The position numbers and the translations under genes are program-made. Of a stretch of DNA of 64,000 bases, positions 26,525 through 35,461 are shown piece after piece. Numbering within the stretch: position 1 is the stretch's first letter; each line of letters begins with the position of its first letter. The notes beneath the pieces are model-generated. The model was given only the letters and a program-made list of their open reading frames with translations. It had not been told where the DNA came from and did not search any database. Source of the DNA: Streptomyces virginiae (GTDB lineage: Bacteria > Actinomycetota > Actinomycetes > Streptomycetales > Streptomycetaceae); the NCBI RefSeq assembly GCF_000720455.1, contig NZ_JOAK01000022.1:1-64000 (forward strand), written 5' to 3'.

Positions 26525-28291
26525 GTGCACCCCAGTCCTTATGAGCGGCATCGCGAACTGCTTCAGCAAGCCGTGCGGGCCCTCGCCGCCGGTGAATGCC
26601 GGCGGCCCTTCACGGAGGCGACCGGACAGGATGCTGCCGACGCGGGCATGAGATCGGTCCGAACAGCTGTGAAGGTCTTCGGCTCCCTGCTGGGACGGCC
26701 CTTCGAGCTCGACCAGCCCGGCGAGCTCGGCCGGGTGTGCACCGAGTCCTCGCCCTATGGGATCGGCATGGGCATCAGCTACCCGCGATGCGACCCCGCA
26801 GCTCTGGTGGCGGCTGCCGCCCAGGCGATGGCCGGGTGGCGCGTCGCCGGCCCCCACCGACGCGCCGGGCTGGCCGTGGAGATACTGCGCCGGCTGAACA
26901 CCCGCAGCCATGAGCTGGCTCTTGCGGTGCATCACACCACGGGGCAGCCGCCGCAGGCGGCGTTCCGGTCCGCGGGGCCGCGCGCCCAGGACCGTGCGCT
27001 GGAGGCCGTGGCCCTTGCCTTCACGGAGTCGGAGCGCATTCCGGCGGACCTGAACTGGGAGAGCGGTCAAGGGACCCAAGGGAGCGGGCAACCGTCGCCG
27101 ATGCGGGGCACCAGCACCCTGGTGCCCCGCGGAGTGTCGCTGCTCATCGGTTGCCCCGACTATCCGCTCTGGAACGGCTACCCGGGCCTGTTCGCCAGCC
27201 TGGTGACCGGCAATCCGGTGATCGTCGCCCCGCATCCGCGTTCCGTGCTGCCGCTGGCCATCACCGTGCGCGTCGCCCGGCAGGTGCTGGCGGAGGCCGG
27301 CCACCCACCGGACATCGTGACCCTCGCGGTGGCCGAACCAGCGGAACGGCTGCACGAGAGGCTGGCCACGGACCCGGCGGTGCGAATCGTCGACTACACC
27401 GGATCGGCGCAGTTCGCCGGCTGGCTGAAGGAACACGCCCGCCAAGCCGCCACGTTCGTCGACCGGACCGGCCTGAACACGGTGATCGTCGACTCCACCG
27501 GTGACTACCGGGATCTCGTGCGGGGCCTGGCCCACTCCCTGTGCCGGTGCAGCGGCACGGTCCGCACCACGCCGCAGAACATCCTGGTGCCGACGACGGG
27601 CATCGCGACCGATGAGGGGCGCAAGAGTCTGGGGGACTTCGGGGCCGACCTGGGCGAGGCCGTGGACCGGCTGCTCGGGCATCCCGCACGTGTGGCCAGG
27701 CTGCTGGGCGCGATCGCCAGCGATGCGGTGCGGGCGGGGCTGGCTGAGGCCACGCGGTACGGCACCGTGCTCCATGCGTCCGGAGCGCTGCGCCATCCGA
27801 ATCATCCGGCCGCCGATGTGCGCAGCCCCCTGCTCGTCCGGCTGGCGGCGCAGGACGAACGGATCTACGCCAGGGAGTGGCCGGGGCCCGTCTCGTTCCT
27901 TGTCGGTACCGACTCGACGTCGCACAGTCTGGCTCTCTTCCGCCGCACGGTGGGCCGTCACGGGGCGTCGTACGCCACAGTGCACTCGACCGACCCGCTG
28001 GTGCTGGCGGTCGCCGAGACGGCAGCACTGGACGCCGGCGTGCACCTGGTGCAGAACCTCGCAGACGACTTCCCCGCGGACCCCTCCTCAGCAGGCGCGG
28101 ATTTGCCCCCCGAGGGCGCCCACTTCGTCACCGGGCGGTTCCGGGTGGTGCGGTCTCGGCAGCATGCGGCCGGGACGGCCCCGGCTCCTGTCGTGGAGGC
28201 GGCCCCGAGGCCGACCCCCATCGGGGCTGCGGAGTCGCCTCGGGCTCCGGCTCCGGACGCGGGTTCCGCAGCCGAGCTGGTCGACGTCTGA
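26525..28291 (+). CDS. PaaN-like protein with all key aldehyde dehydrogenase residues replaced
   Basis: A 588-residue paralogue of the PaaN at 32578, clearly homologous along its length (shared WNGYPGLFASLVTGNP, TTPQNILVP, RIVDYTGS). Numbering coincides with the paralogue, so comparison is direct. The nucleophile Cys347 is Arg here (SGTVRTTPQN), the general-base Glu313 is Asp (VDRTGLNT), and Lys235 of the cofactor site is Ala (VIVAPH). The spacing (34 and 112 residues) agrees with Cys302, Glu268 and Lys192 of classical aldehyde dehydrogenases. A 50-residue Pro/Ala tail follows. GTG 26525 has GAAGG upstream. The frame is intact over 1.7 kb, so this is a maintained pseudoenzyme or one with altered chemistry, not simple decay. 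Confidence 0.88.
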   Translation: MHPSPYERHRELLQQAVRALAAGECRRPFTEATGQDAADAGMRSVRTAVKVFGSLLGRPFELDQPGELGRVCTESSPYGIGMGISYPRCDPAALVAAAAQAMAGWRVAGPHRRAGLAVEILRRLNTRSHELALAVHHTTGQPPQAAFRSAGPRAQDRALEAVALAFTESERIPADLNWESGQGTQGSGQPSPMRGTSTLVPRGVSLLIGCPDYPLWNGYPGLFASLVTGNPVIVAPHPRSVLPLAITVRVARQVLAEAGHPPDIVTLAVAEPAERLHERLATDPAVRIVDYTGSAQFAGWLKEHARQAATFVDRTGLNTVIVDSTGDYRDLVRGLAHSLCRCSGTVRTTPQNILVPTTGIATDEGRKSLGDFGADLGEAVDRLLGHPARVARLLGAIASDAVRAGLAEATRYGTVLHASGALRHPNHPAADVRSPLLVRLAAQDERIYAREWPGPVSFLVGTDSTSHSLALFRRTVGRHGASYATVHSTDPLVLAVAETAALDAGVHLVQNLADDFPADPSSAGADLPPEGAHFVTGRFRVVRSRQHAAGTAPAPVVEAAPRPTPIGAAESPRAPAPDAGSAAELVDV

Positions 28292-28303
28292 GTGACCGAG
28301 CAG

Positions 28304-28804
28304 TCAGGCAGTCCAGTGCGTCCCGCGTCCCCGCACCTCGTCGAAGACCAGCCAGGTGCGGGTCGAGCGCACCCCCGGTACCGCCTGGATGCGCTCCAGC
28401 ACGACCTGGCGCAGCACCGAGTTGTCCGGAGTGCGGACCAGCACCAGGACGTCGAAGTCGCCCGCAACGAGGGTGACATGCTCGACGTAGGGGATCTCGC
28501 GCAGTTCCCGGGAGGTGTCCCGCCACGCATTCTGGTCGATCGTCAGCGTCACGTACGCGCTCGTGCCGAGGCCGGCCCGCTGCGGATTCAGCCGCGTGCT
28601 GAAGCCGGTGATGACCTCCTCGGCCATGAGCCTGTTGATCCGCGTGTACGCGTTGGCCCGCGAGATGTGCAGCTTGTCCGCGAGTGCCTTGATCGACACC
28701 CGGCCGTCGTCGAGGAGCCCCGCCAGGATGTGCCGGTCGGTGTCGTCGAGCCGGACGGCAGTTCGTCCGGTCATCGACTCCGAGGGTGAGTTTTGCTCGG
28801 ACAC
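28304..28804 (-). CDS. Lrp/AsnC-family regulator (BkdR-like)
   Basis: A 166-residue feast/famine regulator: HTH in residues about 18-65 (LDDTDRHILAGLLDDGRVS, then LADKLHISRANAYTRINRL) and a RAM ligand-binding domain (VEHVTLVAGDFDVLVLV). GTG 28804 is preceded by GGGAGG at good spacing; an internal ATG at 28771 is less likely. It is divergent from the E1alpha gene across 107 bp and converges tail to tail with the PaaN-like gene. Lrp-type BkdR proteins regulate bkd operons in actinobacteria and pseudomonads, responding to amino acids, which fits this location. Confidence 0.92.
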   Translation of the reverse strand: MSEQNSPSESMTGRTAVRLDDTDRHILAGLLDDGRVSIKALADKLHISRANAYTRINRLMAEEVITGFSTRLNPQRAGLGTSAYVTLTIDQNAWRDTSRELREIPYVEHVTLVAGDFDVLVLVRTPDNSVLRQVVLERIQAVPGVRSTRTWLVFDEVRGRGTHWTA

Positions 28805-28911
28805 TTTGCCCTCCCAGAGCGTGTTGTTCGGCAGTCCGTCGCTGGATCGCCTGAAACCTTGAACAGATATTCCGCACTAGCGACGATACTCGCGTCAAGT
28901 GTCCAGAGAGA
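28805..28911. promoter_or_regulatory. Divergent control region, lrp-like / E1alpha
   Basis: The 107 bp between the two start codons must hold both promoters and the Lrp sites. A TTGAAC (28859-28864) is a possible -35 for the E1alpha side, followed by an AT-richer stretch; a clean -10 is not obvious. No perfect dyad was found. Confidence 0.45.
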
Positions 28912-30060
28912 ATGAGTGGCCTCATGCCCGTGAAGAACCTTCGCCAGACGGTCCAGGGCCTCCTGCCGTCCCTCACGCCTGTGCGGTTCGTGGCCGAGGA
29001 CGGCACGCCGGTGGCCAAGCCCGCGCCCGGCTACACCGAGCCTGCGCCGGAGGCGCTGCGCGAGGCCTACCGGCGGATGGTCGTGGGACGCCGGTTCGAC
29101 ACCCAGGCCACCGCGCTGACCAAGCAGGGGAGGCTCGCGGTCTACCCGTCCAGCCGGGGCCAGGAGGCCTGCCAGATCGGAGCCGTACTCGCGCTGCGGC
29201 CGGACGACTGGTTGTTTCCCACCTACCGTGACTCCGTGGCCCTGGTCGCCCGCGGCATCGACCCGCTCGAGGTGCTGACGCTGCTGCGCGGCGACTGGCA
29301 CTGCGGATACGACCCGGTCGCCACCCGCGTCGCCCCCCAATGCACCCCGCTGGCCACCCAGGTGCTGCACGCGACCGGCATGGCGGAGTCGTTGCGCCGC
29401 ACAGGCGGAGACGGTGTGGCGATGGCCCTCGTCGGGGACGGGGCGACCAGTGAGGGGGACTTCCACGAGGCGCTGAACTTCGCTGCCGTCTTCCGCGCGC
29501 CGGTCGTCTTCTTCGTCCAGAACAACAAGTACGCGATCTCCGTGCCGCTGGCCCGGCAGTCCGCGGCGCCCGCCCTCGCGTACAAGGGCATCGGACACGG
29601 GATGCGTTCCGAACAGGTTGACGGCAATGATCTGGTCGCCGTGCTGGCGGTGCTGACCGCGGCTGTCGAGCACGCCCGTGCCGGGCACGGACCGGTCCTG
29701 GTCGAGGCGCACACCTACCGCATGGACGCGCACACCAACGCCGACGACGCGACCCGCTACCGGGACGCGGCGGAGGTCGAACGGTGGAGCGCCGCCGATC
29801 CGGTCAGCCGTCTTGAGACGTACCTGAGGGCCCGCGGCGCCCTCACCGACGAGGACGTAGCGGCGGTGCGGGAGGAGGCCGAGGCCCTGGCGACAGAGCT
29901 GCGCGGGGGCATGAACGAGGAGTCCGTGCCCGACCTGCTGGCGCTCTTCGACCACGTCTACGCCGAGCCGACTCCGCAGCTGCGCGAACAGCGCGCCCTG
30001 CTCGCGGCCGAGCTGGCCGAAGACGCTGCTTCCCCCGCACTCGACACCGAGGAGAACTGA
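28912..30060 (+). CDS. 2-oxo acid dehydrogenase E1 component, alpha subunit (BkdA type)
   Basis: A 382-residue thiamin-dependent E1alpha. The ThDP motif runs from GDGATSEGDFHEALNFAA to VVFFVQNN, and the regulatory-loop region reads YRMDAHTNADDATRYR. The N-terminus (RFVAEDGTPV) and overall length fit the branched-chain/pyruvate E1alpha group. ATG 28912 is used; ATG 28924 is an alternative. With the next two genes it forms the complex that decarboxylates a 2-oxo acid and passes the acyl group to lipoamide. In this setting the substrate could be phenylpyruvate instead of, or as well as, branched-chain oxo acids; this is inference. Confidence 0.92.
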   Translation: MSGLMPVKNLRQTVQGLLPSLTPVRFVAEDGTPVAKPAPGYTEPAPEALREAYRRMVVGRRFDTQATALTKQGRLAVYPSSRGQEACQIGAVLALRPDDWLFPTYRDSVALVARGIDPLEVLTLLRGDWHCGYDPVATRVAPQCTPLATQVLHATGMAESLRRTGGDGVAMALVGDGATSEGDFHEALNFAAVFRAPVVFFVQNNKYAISVPLARQSAAPALAYKGIGHGMRSEQVDGNDLVAVLAVLTAAVEHARAGHGPVLVEAHTYRMDAHTNADDATRYRDAAEVERWSAADPVSRLETYLRARGALTDEDVAAVREEAEALATELRGGMNEESVPDLLALFDHVYAEPTPQLREQRALLAAELAEDAASPALDTEEN

Positions 30061-30065
30061 CGGCC

Positions 30066-31085
30066 ATGGCCAAGGTCACGATGGCGCAGGCGCTGAACAC
30101 CGCACTGCGCGACGCACTGCGCGAGGACGAGCGCGTGCTCGTTTTCGGCGAAGACGTCGGTCCGCTCGGCGGCGTCTTCCGGATCACCGACGGGCTGACC
30201 CGTGACTTCGGCGAGCAGCGCTGCTTCGACACCCCGCTGGCCGAGGCCGGCATCGTAGGACTGGCCGTCGGCATGGCGATGGGCGGCTTCCGGCCCGTGG
30301 TGGAGATGCAGTTCGACGCCTTCGCCTATCCGGCCTTCGAACAGATCGCCTCACACGTGGCCAAGCTCCGCAACCGGACCCGGGGGCGGCTCGCGCTGCC
30401 AATGGTGATCCGTATCCCCTACGCGGGCGGCATTGGGGGAGTCGAGCACCACTGCGACTCCAGCGAGGCGTACTACGCGCACACCCCGGGCCTGAAAGTC
30501 GTCACCCCGGCGACGGCCGATGACGCTTACTGGCTGCTGCGCGACGCCATAGCCGACCCCGACCCGGTGGTCTTCCTGGAGCCGAAGAAGCTGTACTGGT
30601 CGAAGGAGGACGTCAACCTCGAGCGGCGCGGAGCGCTGCCGTTCGGGCAGGCGGCGATCCGGCGGAAGGGCCGCGACGCCACGGTCGTCGCGTACGGGCC
30701 GTCGGTGCCGGTGGCCCTGGCCGCGGCCGAAGCGGCGGCGGCCGATGGCATCGAGCTGGAGGTCGTGGACCTGCGCACGCTGGTGCCCTTCGACGACGAG
30801 ACGGTCACGGCATCGGTACACCGGACCGGGCGCTGCCTGGTCGTCCAGGAGGCCCAGGGCTTCGCCGGCGTGGGGGCGGAGATCGCCGCACGGGTGCAGG
30901 AGCGCTGTTTCCACTCGCTGGCCGCGCCGGTCCTGAGGGTGGCCGGCTTCGACATCCCGTATCCGCCGCCGAAGCTGGAGCACGCGCATCTGCCCAGCGT
31001 CGACCGGATCCTCGACGCCGTCGACCGTCTCCAGTTCAGCGACGCGCCGGACACCCGGCATCTGCTGAAGGGAACGGCCGCATGA
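30066..31085 (+). CDS. 2-oxo acid dehydrogenase E1 component, beta subunit (BkdB type)
   Basis: A 339-residue E1beta: VTMAQALNTALRDALREDER, then GEDVGPLGGVFRIT, FDTPLAEAGIVGLAVGMA and the C-terminal transketolase part (VVDLRTLVPFDDETV). Normal length. It starts 5 bp after the E1alpha stop and its own TGA overlaps the E2 start (ATGA), so the three subunits are made from one message. Confidence 0.93.
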   Translation: MAKVTMAQALNTALRDALREDERVLVFGEDVGPLGGVFRITDGLTRDFGEQRCFDTPLAEAGIVGLAVGMAMGGFRPVVEMQFDAFAYPAFEQIASHVAKLRNRTRGRLALPMVIRIPYAGGIGGVEHHCDSSEAYYAHTPGLKVVTPATADDAYWLLRDAIADPDPVVFLEPKKLYWSKEDVNLERRGALPFGQAAIRRKGRDATVVAYGPSVPVALAAAEAAAADGIELEVVDLRTLVPFDDETVTASVHRTGRCLVVQEAQGFAGVGAEIAARVQERCFHSLAAPVLRVAGFDIPYPPPKLEHAHLPSVDRILDAVDRLQFSDAPDTRHLLKGTAA

Positions 31086-32491
31086 GCACCGCAGCGCTTC
31101 AGGAGCAGCTGTTCCGGCTGCCCGATCTCGGCGAAGGGCTGACCGAGGCCGAGATCATCGAGTGGAAGGTCGCGGTCGGTGACACGGTGACGATCGACCA
31201 GATCGTCATCGAGGTCGAGACCGCCAAGGCCGCAGTCGAGGTGCCGGTCCCCTACGCGGGCACCGTGCTGCAACTGCACGCGGAGGCGGGTACGGCGCTG
31301 GAGGTGGGGGAGCCGCTGATCACGGTGGGTAGGCCGACTTCCGGCCGGCCCGACGGCGCGGTGGAGGGCCCCGGCGCCCAGCCTCCCGTCGATTCGACGT
31401 CGGCCGACCCTGCGGCTGACCGATACCGGGAGGAGGAGCAGGCCGGGTCCGGCAACGTCCTGATCGGCTACGGCACCGGGCACGGCCCGGCACCGCGTCG
31501 CCGCCGCCGACGCGGGGGCGCCGCGACGGGAGGCGGCACTGGTGCCGAGGCGGCGCCGTCCGGAGAGCTGCACGCTCCCCGGGTCATATCCCCCCTCGTA
31601 CGCAGGATGGCGCGGGATCACGGGATCGACCTCGCCGCGTTGGCGCCATCGGGTCCCGCAGGGGTCGTGCTCAGACGAGATGTCGAGCAGGCCGTTGGGC
31701 GGCCCGGCCAGCCGGCGACGGACCCCGATACCGCACCGGTCACCCCGGACCGGCAGCAGTCGGCGGACCGCGCACCGCACACTCGGCCGGCGCCGGCCGG
31801 CCCTGAGCGCATCCCGCTGCGCGGAGTCCGCCGCGCGGTCGCGGACAAGCTTTCCCGCAGCCGCACCGAGATCCCCGATGCCACCACCTGGGTCGACGTG
31901 GACGCGACGAGCCTGCTCCAAGTCCGGAAGGCCATGCAGGCCGCAGACCCCGGCCGCCCCATCGGGCTGCTGGCCCTGCTCGCCCGATTCTGCATCGCCG
32001 GACTGCACCGCTTCCCGGAGCTGAACTCCACCGTCGACACCGAGCGGCGGGAGATCGTCCGCTTCAGCGAGGTGCACCTGGGCTTCGCCGCCCAAACCGA
32101 GCGCGGCCTGGTGGTCCCCGTCGTCCGCGACGCACAGCGCATGACGACCGCACAACTGGCTGCCGAGCTGGCCCGGTTGACCGGACTGGCCCGCGACGGG
32201 GCCCTGCCGCCCGACCGTCTGACCGGCGGGACCTTCACCCTCAATAACTACGGCGTGTTCGGTGTCGACGGATCCACGCCCATCATCAACCACCCTGAGG
32301 CCGCTCTCCTCGGCGCGGGCCGCATCGTGGACAAACCGTGGGTGGTGGACGGCGAGCTGGCCGTCCGCAAGGTCATGCAGCTCTCCCTCAGCTTCGACCA
32401 CCGGGTCTGTGACGGCGGTGTGGCAGGCGGGTTCCTGCGCTTCGTGGCCAACTGCGTGGAACGCCCGGCGATCCTGCTCGCCGACGTCTGA
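31082..32491 (+). CDS. Dihydrolipoamide acyltransferase E2 component (BkdC type)
   Basis: A 469-residue E2. One N-terminal lipoyl domain (about 12-88) carries the lipoylated Lys in ETAKAAVEV. A linker with a basic patch (PRRRRRRGG) leads to a peripheral-subunit-binding domain (ISPLVRRMARDHGIDLAALA) and then the catalytic domain with active-site HRVCDGG. No gene for the E3 lipoamide dehydrogenase is present, so E3 must be shared from elsewhere in the genome. The acyl-CoA formed depends on the oxo acid; in this cluster phenylacetyl-CoA would be the productive output. Confidence 0.92.
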   Translation: MSTAALQEQLFRLPDLGEGLTEAEIIEWKVAVGDTVTIDQIVIEVETAKAAVEVPVPYAGTVLQLHAEAGTALEVGEPLITVGRPTSGRPDGAVEGPGAQPPVDSTSADPAADRYREEEQAGSGNVLIGYGTGHGPAPRRRRRRGGAATGGGTGAEAAPSGELHAPRVISPLVRRMARDHGIDLAALAPSGPAGVVLRRDVEQAVGRPGQPATDPDTAPVTPDRQQSADRAPHTRPAPAGPERIPLRGVRRAVADKLSRSRTEIPDATTWVDVDATSLLQVRKAMQAADPGRPIGLLALLARFCIAGLHRFPELNSTVDTERREIVRFSEVHLGFAAQTERGLVVPVVRDAQRMTTAQLAAELARLTGLARDGALPPDRLTGGTFTLNNYGVFGVDGSTPIINHPEAALLGAGRIVDKPWVVDGELAVRKVMQLSLSFDHRVCDGGVAGGFLRFVANCVERPAILLADV

Positions 32492-32552
32492 TCCAACCCC
32501 GCTTCCCCTACTTCCCCTGCGTCCGCCTGGGCGCCTCACACCCATCAACCTA

Positions 32553-32564
32553 CCGAACGTTCGG
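32553..32564. promoter_or_regulatory. PaaR-like operator before paaN
   Basis: A perfect 12-bp palindrome, CCGAACGTTCGG, ends 13 bp before the paaN start and just ahead of its AGGAG. Including the preceding A it matches ACCGnnCGnnCGG, the core of the site I recall for the TetR-family phenylacetate regulator PaaR of Corynebacterium (ACCGnnCGnnCGGT), apart from the last base. Repression here would control the whole paaN-to-paaE operon. No paaR gene is in the window. Confidence 0.6.
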
Positions 32565-32577
32565 CCAGGAGCTCTCA

Positions 32578-34284
32578 GTGCCCACCGACCAGAATCCCGA
32601 CTTCTTCGTCCGCCACGCGGCTCTGCTCGACCAGGCGGTGGAGTGTGCCGCCGACCGCACCTACTGGACGCCGTACCAGGAAACCCCCAGCGCCTCTGCG
32701 TACGGAGCCGAGGCATCCGGGCTGGGCGAGGCCGCCTTCCGCCGCCTCCTCGGCAACCCCTTCCTCATCGAAGGACATCCGGCCACCGGCACCGTCCCCG
32801 CCACCGAAGTCTCGCCCTACGGCTTCCCGCTCGGCATCAGTTACCCGTACCTGCCGCCCGAGGTGGCCGTCGCGACGGCCAAGTCAGCCGCAGTGGCATG
32901 GCGCGTCGCGAGCCCGGACACCCGGGCCGGCGTTGCAGCGGAGATCCTTGCCCGGCTGAACGAGGCGACCTTCCAGATCGCCTACGCCGTCCAGCACACC
33001 ACCGGCCAGCCCTTCACGATGGCGTTCCAGGCCGGCGGTCCACACGCCCAGGACCGAGGCCTCGAAGCAGTCGCCCATGCGTGGAACGAGCAGACACGCC
33101 ATCCGGTCGCGGCCCGCTGGAGCAAGCCACAGCGCAAGGGCGGCCCAGTCGTCATGGACAAGACCTTCACTACCGTGGGACGCGGTGTGGCAGTACTGAT
33201 CGCCTGCAACACCTTCCCCACCTGGAACGGCTATCCGGGACTGTTCGCGAGTCTGGTCACCGGCAACCCGGTGGTCGTCAAGCCTCATCGACGTGCCGTG
33301 CTGCCACTGGCGATCACCGTGCGGATCGCCCGTGAGGTGCTGGCGGAGGCCGGCTTCGATCCGGACGTGGTATTGCTCGCCGCCGCGAAGCCCGACGAGC
33401 GCACCGCCCCCGCCCTGGCCACCCACCCCGATGTGCGCATCGTGGACTACACCGGCTCCAGCGAGTTCGGCGACTGGCTGGAGACCAACGCCCGCCAGGC
33501 CGCGGTCCACACCGAGAAGTCCGGACTCAACACCGTCGTCATGGACTCCACGGACGATTACGCCGGTCTGCTGCGCAACCTCGCCTTCTCCCTGTCGCTC
33601 TACAGCGGCCAGATGTGCACCACCCCGCAGAACATCCTCGTTCCCCGCAACGGCTTCCCCACCGACCAGGGGCGCCGTACGGCAGACGAGTTCGCCGCCG
33701 ACCTCGGCGCCGCCCTGGACGGGCTGCTCGGCGATCCGGCCCGTGCGGCCGCCACCCTCGGCGCGATCGTGAACGACGGTGTTCTGAAGCGCGTGGCGGA
33801 GGCGGCGGAACTCGACCGTGTCGCCCATCCGTCGAGGCAAATCACCCACCCGGACTTCCCGGACGCGGCCGTCCGTTCCCCGCTGTTGGTCCGGCTCGAG
33901 GCCGAGACCGACGAAGAGACATACACGAGCGAGTGGTTCGGGCCGGTCTCCTTCGTCATCGGTATCGACTCCACCGCGCACGGCCTGCGTCTCCTGCACG
34001 ACACCGTACGGCGCCACGGCGCGCTGACCGCCTCCGTGTACGCCACCGACGAGGGTGTGCTGGAGGCGGCACGAGCCACCGCGTTGGAGGCGGGCGTGAA
34101 CCTGTCGGAGAACCTGACCGGTGCGGTCTTCGTCAACCAGTCCGCCGCCTTCAGCGACTTCCACGGCACTGCGGCCAACCCCGCGGCCAATGCCGCCCTC
34201 ACCGACCCGGCGTTCGTCACCGGACGCTTCTCGGTCGTCCAGTCCCGGCGCCACGCACCCGCAGAGGAGCACGTCGATGCGTGA
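32578..34284 (+). CDS. paaN: Phenylacetate degradation aldehyde dehydrogenase PaaN
   Basis: A 568-residue aldehyde dehydrogenase of the PaaN type (no MaoC hydratase domain, unlike PaaZ). Active-site residues are complete: Cys347 in SGQMCTTPQN, Glu313 in TEKSGLNT, Lys235 in VVVKPH. PaaN/PaaZ oxidises the semialdehyde formed on ring opening of oxepin-CoA. GTG 32578 has AGGAG at 32567-32571. It is the first gene of the paa operon and overlaps paaJ by 8 bp. In this pathway a separate oxepin-CoA hydrolase is needed; it could be one of the crotonase-fold genes here or lie elsewhere. Confidence 0.92.
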   Translation: MPTDQNPDFFVRHAALLDQAVECAADRTYWTPYQETPSASAYGAEASGLGEAAFRRLLGNPFLIEGHPATGTVPATEVSPYGFPLGISYPYLPPEVAVATAKSAAVAWRVASPDTRAGVAAEILARLNEATFQIAYAVQHTTGQPFTMAFQAGGPHAQDRGLEAVAHAWNEQTRHPVAARWSKPQRKGGPVVMDKTFTTVGRGVAVLIACNTFPTWNGYPGLFASLVTGNPVVVKPHRRAVLPLAITVRIAREVLAEAGFDPDVVLLAAAKPDERTAPALATHPDVRIVDYTGSSEFGDWLETNARQAAVHTEKSGLNTVVMDSTDDYAGLLRNLAFSLSLYSGQMCTTPQNILVPRNGFPTDQGRRTADEFAADLGAALDGLLGDPARAAATLGAIVNDGVLKRVAEAAELDRVAHPSRQITHPDFPDAAVRSPLLVRLEAETDEETYTSEWFGPVSFVIGIDSTAHGLRLLHDTVRRHGALTASVYATDEGVLEAARATALEAGVNLSENLTGAVFVNQSAAFSDFHGTAANPAANAALTDPAFVTGRFSVVQSRRHAPAEEHVDA

Positions 34285-35461
34285 TGATGAGGTCTACCTG
34301 ATCGACGGGGCCCGCACTCCGCTCGGCCGCCACCGAGGTGCCCTGGCCTCCGTACGCCCCGACGATCTGGCCGCCCTCGTGGTCGGCGAGGCGGTACGTC
34401 GCTCTGGCATCCCGGCCGACACCGTGGACGAGGTGATCCTCGGCGCCGCGAACCAGGCGGGCGAGGACAACCGGGACGTGGCCCGGATGGCCGTCCTGCT
34501 GGCCGGACTGCCGGACACCGTGCCCGGATACACCGTCAACCGGCTGTGCGCGTCCGGACTGACGGCCGTCGCCTCGGCCGCCCAGGCGATCCGTGCGGGG
34601 GAGGCAGACCTGGTCGTCGCGGGCGGAGTGGAGTCAATGACCCGTGCCCCCTGGGTGATGGCCAAGCCCGGCACGCCCTGGGCCCGGCCCGGCGAGGTCC
34701 ACGACACCTCCCTCGGCTGGCGCTTCACCAACCCGCGCTTCCCGGCCGCGACCAGCCTGTCCATGGGCGAGACCGCCGAGGAGGTCGCCGCCCTGGACGG
34801 CATCACCCGCCTCGACGCGGACACCTTCGCGCTGCGCAGCCACCGCAGGGCGGAGGCCGCCCAGAGGGCGGGCCGCTTCAAGGAAGAGATCGTGCCGGTG
34901 CGGGTGGCGGACGGCGAGGTGACCCAGGACGAGGGGCCTCGGCCGTCCACCTCGCTGGAGAAGCTCGGCGGACTGCGCACGTCCTTCCGCAGCGACGGGA
35001 TCATCACCGCGGGCAACTCCTCGCCGCTGTCCGACGGGGCCGCTGCCATCGTGGTGGCGAGTTTGGCGGCGGTCGAACGATACCGGCTCACCCCCCGGGC
35101 CCGCGTCGTCACCGCCGCATCGGCCGGGGTCGAGCCCCGCTTGATGGGGCTCGGGCCTGTGCCGGCCACCTTGAAGGCACTCGCCCGAGCGGGCTGGCGG
35201 TCCGACGACCTGGACGCCGTCGAGGTGAACGAGGCCTTCGCCGCCCAAGCGCTGGCAGTCGTCCGACGCTTGCGGCTCGACGAGGACCGCGTCAATGCCG
35301 ACGGCGGCGCCATCGCCCTCGGACACCCGCTCGGCTGCTCAGGCGCCCGCATCCTGCTCACCCTGCTCGGACGCATGGAACGCGAGGACGCCCGACGGGG
35401 ACTGGCGACCATGTGTGTGGGGGTCGGCCAGGGCGTGGCGATGCTGGTGGAGCGCGTATGA
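34277..35461 (+). CDS. paaJ: Thiolase, 3-oxoadipyl-CoA / 3-oxo-5,6-dehydrosuberyl-CoA type
   Basis: A 394-residue thiolase with all three catalytic motifs: Cys in NRLCASGL, His in GHPLGCSGAR, and Cys in ATMCVGVGQG. ATG 34277 lies inside the paaN end and begins directly with the thiolase N-terminus (DEVYLIDGARTPLGRHRGAL). PaaJ cleaves twice in the pathway, finally giving succinyl-CoA and acetyl-CoA. Operon position between paaN and two beta-oxidation genes supports the paaJ call over a general acetyl-CoA acyltransferase. Confidence 0.9.
   Translation: MRDDEVYLIDGARTPLGRHRGALASVRPDDLAALVVGEAVRRSGIPADTVDEVILGAANQAGEDNRDVARMAVLLAGLPDTVPGYTVNRLCASGLTAVASAAQAIRAGEADLVVAGGVESMTRAPWVMAKPGTPWARPGEVHDTSLGWRFTNPRFPAATSLSMGETAEEVAALDGITRLDADTFALRSHRRAEAAQRAGRFKEEIVPVRVADGEVTQDEGPRPSTSLEKLGGLRTSFRSDGIITAGNSSPLSDGAAAIVVASLAAVERYRLTPRARVVTAASAGVEPRLMGLGPVPATLKALARAGWRSDDLDAVEVNEAFAAQALAVVRRLRLDEDRVNADGGAIALGHPLGCSGARILLTLLGRMEREDARRGLATMCVGVGQGVAMLVERV

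Noticed and set aside
26174..28045. 623-codon minus-strand ORF opposite the PaaN-like gene
   Set aside because: Antisense shadow created by high GC at third positions; composition is not protein-like.
30527..32716. 729-codon minus-strand ORF opposite E1beta/E2
   Set aside because: Arg/Ser/Gly-rich shadow of the well-supported plus-strand genes; no domain or ribosome-binding site.
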